Source: Neurospora crassa OR74A (lineage: Eukaryota; Ascomycota; Sordariomycetes; Sordariales; Sordariaceae). From it: a stretch of 64,000 nucleotides of DNA. Both the position numbers and the translations under genes were made by a program. Below the pieces are notes generated by a model. The model saw only the letters and a program-made list of their open reading frames with translations. It did no database searches and was not told the origin of the DNA. Below are positions 61,351 to 64,000 of the stretch, piece after piece. The stretch's first letter is position 1, and each line of letters opens with the position of its first letter. The stretch is taken from assembly GCF_000182925.2 (NCBI RefSeq), contig NC_026506.1:3038001-3102000 (forward strand). Reading direction: 5' to 3'.

Positions 61351-63289
61351 ATGGCGGGCCATACACTCTCTAGCCTCCTTCTCGGCATTATTGCCATCTG
61401 TCTTTGGGCTGGCCATATGCCCGGAGCACACGCTGTTCCGGTACCTGTCACGAACTCCCTCGACCCGAGGCAGTCAGCCGCCGACAAGCTGGTGTTTGCG
61501 CATTTCATGGTAAGACTCACTAGCTAGACTATCATCTTCTTCCTCCATGTACTTGTCATCGTGCTGACGAGGGTTCCATCAGATTGGTATTGTGGGCAAC
61601 CGCGGATCCTCGGCCGACTACGATTATGATATGCAAAAGGCCAAGGCCATAGGTAAGATTGCTCCATCGCATCAACACATTTCCCGCGGCTGCTGTGCCA
61701 AAAAAAAGCTAACGAATCTCGTAATAGGCATCGATGCATTTGCGCTCAACATTGGAGTTGATGGCTACACTGACACTCAGCTGGGATTCGCCTACGAGTC
61801 GGCGGCTCGCAACGGCATGAAAGTCTTCATCTCGTTTGACTTCAACTGGTGGCACCCGAGCACTCAAGCTACCGACGTAGGGCGCAAGATTGCTCAGTAC
61901 GCCTCGCTTCCTGCACAGCTGAAGATCGACGGAAAGGTCTTTGCCTCGAGCTTCATTGGGGACGGCCTTGATGTGGCCCAAATGAAGGCAGCAGCCGGAG
62001 TCGACGTCTTCCGGGCGCCCAACTTCAACCCTTCCCAGACCCCGAACAACGGGGTCGTCGACTCGGCATTTAATTGGATGGCTTGGCCAAACAACGGGGC
62101 CAACAAAGCCCCCCAGCCTGGACATAGCTTCTCCGTGGCTGACGGGGACAACGCCTACAAAGCATGGCTGGGTTCCAAGCCATATATGGCCCCAATCTCC
62201 CCATGGTTCTCTACCCACTTTGGCCCCGAAGTGAGCTACAGCAAGAACTGGGTATTCCCAGGAGATCTTCTCTGGTATAGCCGCTGGAATGAGATTCTGA
62301 CGCTGGGCCCCCGCTACGTCGAGATCATAAGCTGGAATGACTATGGGGAGTCTCACTACATTGGCCCCCTCGACTCGAAGCACACCGATGATGGAAACTC
62401 CAAATGGGTCAATGACATGCCGCACGAAGGATGGATGGAACTGGCAAAGCCGTTCATTGCGGCGTACAAGGCAGGTGCCAGCAAGCCTGATGCCTACATC
62501 AGCCAAGATCAAATCATTTACTGGTATCGACCGACCCTCAAGTCTTTGAACTGCGATGCGACCGATACTACCATGCAGGATGCCAACAACAGCAGCGGAA
62601 ACTATTTCAAGGGAAGGCCCAATGGCTACGAGACCATGGAAGATGCTGTGTTTGTCGTCTCTCTCTTGAAGACCGCCGGGCAGATCAGGGTGACGTCTGG
62701 TGGTAATTCCGCCGTCACCTACCGAGCCCCTGCGGGTGCGTATGCACAAAAGGTACCAATGGGCGTTGGGAAACAAAGGTTCGAGCTCGTCCGCAATGGA
62801 CAGTCTGTTCTAAGCGGCACCTCCCCGAGAGATGTTAGCAACACATGCCCGTGTGGTATCTACAACTTCAATGCATTTGTCGGTCAGCTGCCTTTCAAGC
62901 CATTTGGCTCACTAGATTCGCAAGGCCTAGCTTCTCTAACTGTTGGACTACATGTGAGCACTTGCCAGCCGACTCCTACCCTGATAGGTACTGCGCCTCC
63001 ACCAAACGATCCTCGGCCTACAGACCCTCCGGCTATGTGGGAACCTCCGTCTATTCCCCGGACGATCTCTACTCAACCCATCACTACGGCACCTCCTCCC
63101 TCTACCCCAACCAGCTGCAACCGCGACACGGTTACTGACGAGGAGTCTCCAAACCTGACCGGTCTTTGCAACTTTTTATGCTTCAAAGGCTGGTGCCCAC
63201 CCGGACCCTGCAAATGTAATTCATTCGGTACGCCTGGATGGAGCGACTCAAACAAAGCCCCCGGGTTACCCGGCTCTATGTCTCGATAA
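61351..63289 (+). CDS. Secreted GH71 alpha-1,3-glucanase (mutanase)
   Basis: Hydrolyses alpha-1,3-glucan, a fungal cell-wall polymer; GH71 enzymes act in wall remodelling, cell separation or attack on other fungi. Exons 61351-61509, 61583-61652 and 61728-63289 give 596 residues. Residues 1-28 form a signal peptide ending GAHA. The GH71 domain runs from about 48 (FAHFM, IGIDAFALNIG, FISFDFNWW) to about 330 and includes the conserved WNDYGESHYIGP. It is followed by a beta-rich region, a Pro/Thr-rich linker (about 500-545) and a Cys-rich motif (LCNFLCFKGWCPPGPCKC) of the sort often repeated at the end of these enzymes. A second such motif, KGLCASTCARDYC, follows in the shifted frame to a TAG at 63366-63368. 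The TAA at 63287 is therefore either a natural early stop or the result of a small indel near 63230. Link to the PKS locus is not indicated. Confidence 0.93.
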
Positions 63290-63368
63290 AAGTTACAAGG
63301 GACTTTGCGCCTCTACTTGCGCCAGGGACTATTGCCTTTTAGGTGCCTGCTCGCCAAACTGCGGCTAG

Positions 63369-64000
63369 CAGTAACGCGTGTTGTTTCAACTTGTTGGAAG
63401 CAGCCGCCATACTTTTCTTGTTGTTTTCTTCGTCAGGACTTATGAATGTCTTTTTTTCTTCTTCAAGGCCCGGTTGCCCTCGACGCTCGCTTGGGAAACT
63501 AATTATACATAGCTGTAGAGAGGACGTTTGCGCTCTCACCCGTGCCGAACCCCCTTTTTTTGCGGGCTTTCTTTTCTTTGAATTTTTCTTTTTATTTTGG
63601 CTAGGACCAAAGACAGATAAATGTACTATATCGTACAGTACGTATGAAATCGATTTAATGGTGAATTCACCAATTGGTCCAAATTCATTTGTGATGGGTG
63701 GGTGTAGTGCTTCTCCGTAAGAACTGGTCTTGAGTACCTTGACGCTAGCCTAGCAGAAAGACGGACTTGAATAAACGACACTAAAGGGCTTACATACCTC
63801 CTACAATACATACACGAAGCTATAGGTGCTAACTCAGGTAGGGATTATAACTACCCTGGAACATCTACCTCCGCTTTTGGGAGGTTAGTAACTGAAACTG
63901 AAGGTGTTCACAACTTATACCAAGTTTCCCACATATATTAACACCTCAATTGAGCAGCCTATTGCGTATCTCTAAAAAAAAAAAAAACTTCCACGCCCGG
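63369..64000. other. Region downstream of GH71, no gene recognised
   Basis: Short A/T- and pyrimidine-rich runs and no supported ORF. A run of about 13 A lies at the window end (about 63974-63987). It likely holds the GH71 3' UTR and a gap before the next gene. Confidence 0.4.

Noticed and set aside
61709-62776. 355-codon minus-strand open frame
   Set aside because: It is the antisense shadow of the GC-rich GH71 exon and resembles no protein family I know.

Overview
The window reads as nuclear DNA of a filamentous ascomycete (Pezizomycotina). Short GT-AG introns of about 50-105 nt interrupt every real gene. There is a type I highly reducing polyketide synthase, a fungal GH71 glucanase, and a large block of transposons destroyed by C-to-T/G-to-A changes at CpA/TpG sites, the signature of repeat-induced point mutation (RIP). 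No species is assigned.

Positions 1 to about 42,057 are a gene-poor, strongly A+T-rich island made almost wholly of nested, RIP-mutated transposons. In order: a Ty1/copia element on the minus strand, cut by the window edge; a plus-strand copia with a 1.3 kb insert carrying telomere-like repeats; a second 3' part of the same copia in tandem, followed by an inverted LTR piece; a MULE-type DNA transposon split by a full-length Tad-like LINE and carrying a MITE; a Ty3/gypsy chromovirus with both LTRs, split by a 5'-truncated LINE; a second MITE of the same family in the opposite orientation; a complete MULE with terminal inverted repeats; an intact intron-containing tRNA-Ile(UAU); and a pair of 317-bp LTR-like repeats enclosing a third LINE fragment, which itself holds a 124-bp hAT-like MITE. 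Target-site duplications can be read for seven insertions, so part of the nesting order is visible directly.

Composition changes abruptly at about 42,060. From there to 59.8 kb lies a compact putative secondary-metabolite locus: an HR-PKS (minus strand, 8 exons, 2257 aa, KS-AT-DH-ER-KR-ACP, no methyltransferase and no thioesterase), a divergently transcribed LovG-like FSH1-family serine hydrolase (plus, 4 exons, 254 aa), and a full-length ABC-B multidrug-type exporter (plus, about 18 exons, about 1,320 aa). The inferred logic is that the PKS builds a chain, the hydrolase releases it from the ACP, and the exporter removes it. No transcription factor, P450 or other tailoring gene is seen. The DH domain departs from the usual catalytic motifs.

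From 61.35 to 63.29 kb is a secreted GH71 alpha-1,3-glucanase whose last cysteine motif lies in a shifted frame beyond the stop. The remaining gaps hold no gene I can support.
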